Source of the DNA: Ophiocordyceps camponoti-saundersi (nom. inval.)
Taxonomy: Eukaryota > Ascomycota > Sordariomycetes > Hypocreales > Ophiocordycipitaceae
Direction of reading: 5' to 3'
DNA: 56,941 nt
NCBI GenBank assembly: GCA_003339415.1
Contig: PDHQ01000190.1
Span: 9,031-65,971 of the forward strand
The stretch's first letter is position 1. Each line of letters begins with the position of its first letter. A model generated the notes under the pieces. That model was not told the origin of the DNA, searched no databases, and saw nothing but the letters and a program-made list of their open reading frames with translations. The translations under genes were made by a program, and so were the position numbers. Positions 54,267-56,941 of the stretch are shown here, piece after piece.

Positions 54267-56601
54267 ATGAAGCTTTTGCCTCTGCTTGTTGGCATTAACT
54301 GCCTAGCTTACTCGGCATTCGCGTAGGTTATCACAATGACTCCCAAACTATATCAAAAAAAAACATATTTCCTGATGGCAGCGTCCAATTAGTGGTTTTA
54401 TAGATTCTTACGACTCGTCCGTCAAGTATGACTATGTCATCGTCGGTTCCGGTGCTGGAGGCGGGCCACTGGCTGCAAGACTGGCCAACTATGGCCACAA
54501 AGTACTCCTTATTGAGGCCGGCGATGATCAAACCGACACGTACCATTACAAGGTGCCTGGCTTGAATCTAAGAGCATCTGAACATGATTCTATGGCCTGG
54601 AACTACTATGTTAATCACTACAGCGACGTGGAGCGGCAAAAGACAGACTCGAAAATGACTTGGACAACACCTTCTGGCGAAGACTACGTTGGCTTCGACC
54701 CTCCGCAGGGATCTACACCGAAGGGTATTCTCTATCCTCGCGCTGGAACTCTCGGAGGCTGCACGGCTCATAACGCTATGATAACCGTCTATCCTGCCAG
54801 AGGGGATTGGGACTATATCGCTCGACTAACCGGAGACTCGACCTGGGCGGCTGATAAGATGAGGACCTTTTTCCAGCGCTTAGAGAAGAAGACGTATCCG
54901 CTGGGATTACCCTCGGGACATGGTTTCAGCGGATGGCTGACCACGAGTCTCACGAATTTGGGCTTTGTCGTTCAGGACCCCAAATTCGAAGCCATGGTTC
55001 TGTCTGCCGCCTCTGCGGCCGGCCGTGGCGTCGAGAAGCTGATAAGCGGCGTGCCTGGACTGGCGGGAGTGCTGGGCCGGGACTTGAACTCGGACTTGCC
55101 CGGTCGTGACCTGCAGAAAGGCCCGTTTCAGATCCCTCTCGCCATTGACAATGGTCATCGCTCGGGTCCTAGAGATGCCCTGATGCAAATCGTCGGTGCA
55201 AGAAATCATCAGCTCGACATCCTTCTCAAAACATTCGTCACCCGACTTATTTTTGATGAGACGAGACCCGCCGGAACTAAACCAAAAGTCATCGGCGTCG
55301 AGTATGTCCAGGGAAAGAGCTTATATCGAGCTGATCCGCGAGCGTCCAAGTCAAAGGGCACGCCGCGGAAGAGCGGCAAGATTATGGCTCCGCAGGTCAT
55401 CATCTCTGTCGGCTCGTTTAACACGCCCCAGCTATTGAAACTGAGCGGAATTGGGCCCAGGGCCGAGCTTGAACGTCTGGGAATAAAGGTTCGAGTCGAT
55501 CTACCCGGCGTTGGCAACAACATGCAAGATCGATATGAAACAACTATCGTTGCCGAGAACCCAAGCAACTTCATCTTAACCGAGAAATGCACTTGGTTCG
55601 ATTCCCCGTCAGACCCCTGTCTTGAGAACTGGAAGAGTATTTTCCCAAGCCTCTTCATGCGAGGCGGATACACGAGTAACGGAATCGCACTGGGCGTGTT
55701 AATGAAGTCGTCCGTCGCTGAGAGCGACGCAGCGGACCTTCTCATCTCGGGGGCACCGGCCGCTTTCACCGGTTATTACCCAGGATACTCTGTGAACGCT
55801 ACGCGAGAGTCTAAGCAATGGACTTGGATAGTGTTGAAGGCACAGACCAGGAATCGGGGCGGGACGATAAAGTTACGGTCCAAGGATCCTTTTGATACCC
55901 CGATTATTAACTTTAACTATTTCGACACCGGGAACAATAGCAACAGAGAGGCTGAATTAGATGCACAAGCCATGGTTGATGGTATGAACTGGGCGCGCAA
56001 GGCCGTTGCCAATAACTTTCGCTTCCCGGGTTTCTTTCGCGAGACTTGGCCAGGCTCACAGGCTCAGACAGACCAGCAGATGAAGGATTGGGTAGAAAAG
56101 GAAGCCTGGGGTCATCATGCCTGCTGCACGGCTCCAATTGGTGCTGCAGATGACGTGAATGCAGTTCTGGACTCCAAATTCCGGGTACGAGGCGTCGATA
56201 ACCTCCGGGTTGTTGACGCAAGCGTCTTCCCCAAAATTCCCGGCTACTTTATCGTTTTGCCGATCTACATGATAAGCGAAAAGGCAGCGGATACAATCCA
56301 CGTCGACGATGTTGTCAACAAGCCGGTCGAGTGGACGCCGCGAGGTTCTCCGGATGATGTCACTCAGCGAGGCTCGAGAAGGCCCGGATGGGAAGACACG
56401 CAAGATACCGAGCAATCTTCTTCTACCGACGATTGGGCTCCGCGAGGATCGGCGAAAGACCTTGCCGGTCGCTTCAATATGCAGCAAGCCTCAGGTCAAC
56501 AGTCATCTCAGCAACCACTGGGCTCGAGAGAGAAGATTGGCATTATGGACTGGATGCCGCGAGGGTCGGTGGAAGACATTTCTCATCGCTATGGTTGGTG
56601 A
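54267..56601 (+). CDS. Secreted GMC oxidoreductase with C-terminal DW-x-PRGS repeats, 754 aa, 2 exons
   Basis: FAD-dependent glucose-methanol-choline family enzyme, probably oxidising an alcohol or sugar and passing electrons to O2 (giving H2O2) or another acceptor. Exon 1 54267-54322 encodes signal peptide MKLLPLLVGINCLAYSAFA; 70-bp intron (GTAGGT...TTAG); exon 2 54393-56601. FAD motif VIVGSGAGGGPLA (34-46) with Glu60 in LLIEAGDD; GGCTAHNAM at 140-147; GMC signature VGSFNTPQLLKLSGIGP at about 358-374; catalytic His in WGHHACC (593-594). The second catalytic position, often in a GNTNAP-like segment, reads FPKIPGYFIVLPIYM instead. The core ends near 660; the tail holds EWTPRGSPDDVTQR (665-678), DWAPRGSAKDLAGR (699-712) and DWMPRGSVEDISHR (738-751) with Gln/Ser-rich linkers. 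These repeats match those of the divergent peroxidase. Confidence 0.9.
56259..56598 (+). other. C-terminal repeat tail of the GMC enzyme
   Basis: Encodes the last ~95 residues beyond the catalytic domain, a region GMC enzymes normally lack. Three D/E-W-x-P-R-G-S-x-[DEK]-D-[VLI]-x-x-R repeats are separated by Ser/Gln-rich linkers (ASGQQSSQQ). The last copy, IMDWMPRGSVED, is nearly the same as the middle peroxidase copy, IMDWPTRGSPED. Confidence 0.75.
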
Positions 56602-56827
56602 GGCATTACTGGGGCACAAGAGCAGGTAGCTACATAGGTAGGTAGATATGGCAACTCATGTGTGCATCTACGTATGGGTATAAGTATAAGTATAACACAT
56701 ACTATACGGATTGGATTTGATGAACTACCTACGTAAATGCGTCAATATATACGTATGTATGCCTCTGTGTCACTACTGACTACCATGTCACAAATCCTTG
56801 ACTACTGTCTAGCAACCTATCTGTATC

Positions 56828-56828
<1 letters not shown>
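56602..56828. other. 3' flank of the GMC gene
   Basis: Contains GTAGGTAGATATG and ATACGTATGTATG words like other intergenic regions of the window; presumably the 3' UTR. No gene is seen. Confidence 0.45.

Positions 56829-56893
<65 letters not shown>
56829..56893. repeat. 65-nt poly-C homopolymer
   Basis: An uninterrupted run of 65 C, followed to the window end by C/A-rich sequence nearly free of G. Such runs are rare in fungal genomes and hard to sequence, so length and the sequence beyond may be unreliable; it may mark a contig edge. Confidence 0.8.
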
Positions 56894-56896
<3 letters not shown>

Positions 56897-56941
56897 CGCC
56901 GACACCACAACACCAACCACCCACCTCTACCACCCCAAACC

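Noticed and set aside
1..56941. tRNA or rRNA genes
   Set aside because: I found no cloverleaf A/B-box pairs or rRNA core sequences by eye; a tRNAscan-SE or Infernal run would settle it.

Overview
The window is nuclear DNA of a filamentous ascomycete (Pezizomycotina, most likely a Sordariomycete). Evidence: short GT-AG introns of 47-70 bp, a Cdc11/Nud1-type septation scaffold, fungal secreted oxidoreductase families, and an AT-rich block bearing the mark of repeat-induced point mutation (RIP), namely near absence of CpA/TpG with CpG kept. Two compartments meet sharply near 25.7 kb. The species cannot be named from the sequence.

Left compartment (1-25,690): gene-free, RIP-degraded repeats with no open frame of 60 codons in the first 22 kb. 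It holds 36-bp tandem repeats built around an 18-bp palindrome (about 120-540 and 6,640-7,050, then a very large array at 11,260-18,345 with 14 interspersed spacer blocks), a duplicated segment split by a diverged LTR relic (7,465-7,975), and a 2.9-kb non-autonomous LTR element (21,954-24,881). Its two LTRs differ only by transitions, and a putative 5-bp target duplication flanks it.

Middle compartment (26,760-43,431): ordinary chromosomal genes. They are an 8-exon MFS sugar transporter (+), a large disordered protein with six [SN]PW motifs (-), a 1,691-aa SIN scaffold of the Cdc11/Nud1 type with C-terminal LRRs (+), and a 1,038-aa TBC-domain Rab GAP (+). The [SN]PW gene and the scaffold gene are divergent.

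Right compartment (43,858-56,601): a metabolic and redox district. It holds a peroxisomal enoyl-CoA hydratase/isomerase ending in the PTS1 signal AKL (-), a small secreted Cys-containing protein (-), a plant-like fatty-acid alpha-dioxygenase (-), a short intracellular heme-thiolate peroxidase (+), a long secreted heme-thiolate peroxidase (-), and a secreted GMC flavo-oxidoreductase (+). The most striking observation is that the last two, divergently transcribed from a shared 1.09-kb region, carry the same unusual repeat: three copies of D/S-W-x-x-R-G-S-x-x-D-x-x-x-R. In the peroxidase the copies lie between signal peptide and catalytic domain; in the GMC enzyme they form the C-terminal tail. 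GMC oxidases commonly make H2O2 and heme-thiolate peroxidases consume it, so I propose that the shared module pairs the two secreted enzymes into an extracellular H2O2-relay unit. The repeat is seen directly; the pairing is inference.

Intron-containing models were built by hand from splice consensus and family motifs, so splice sites carry some uncertainty. The last 110 bases hold a 65-nt C homopolymer and C/A-rich sequence that may be an assembly edge.
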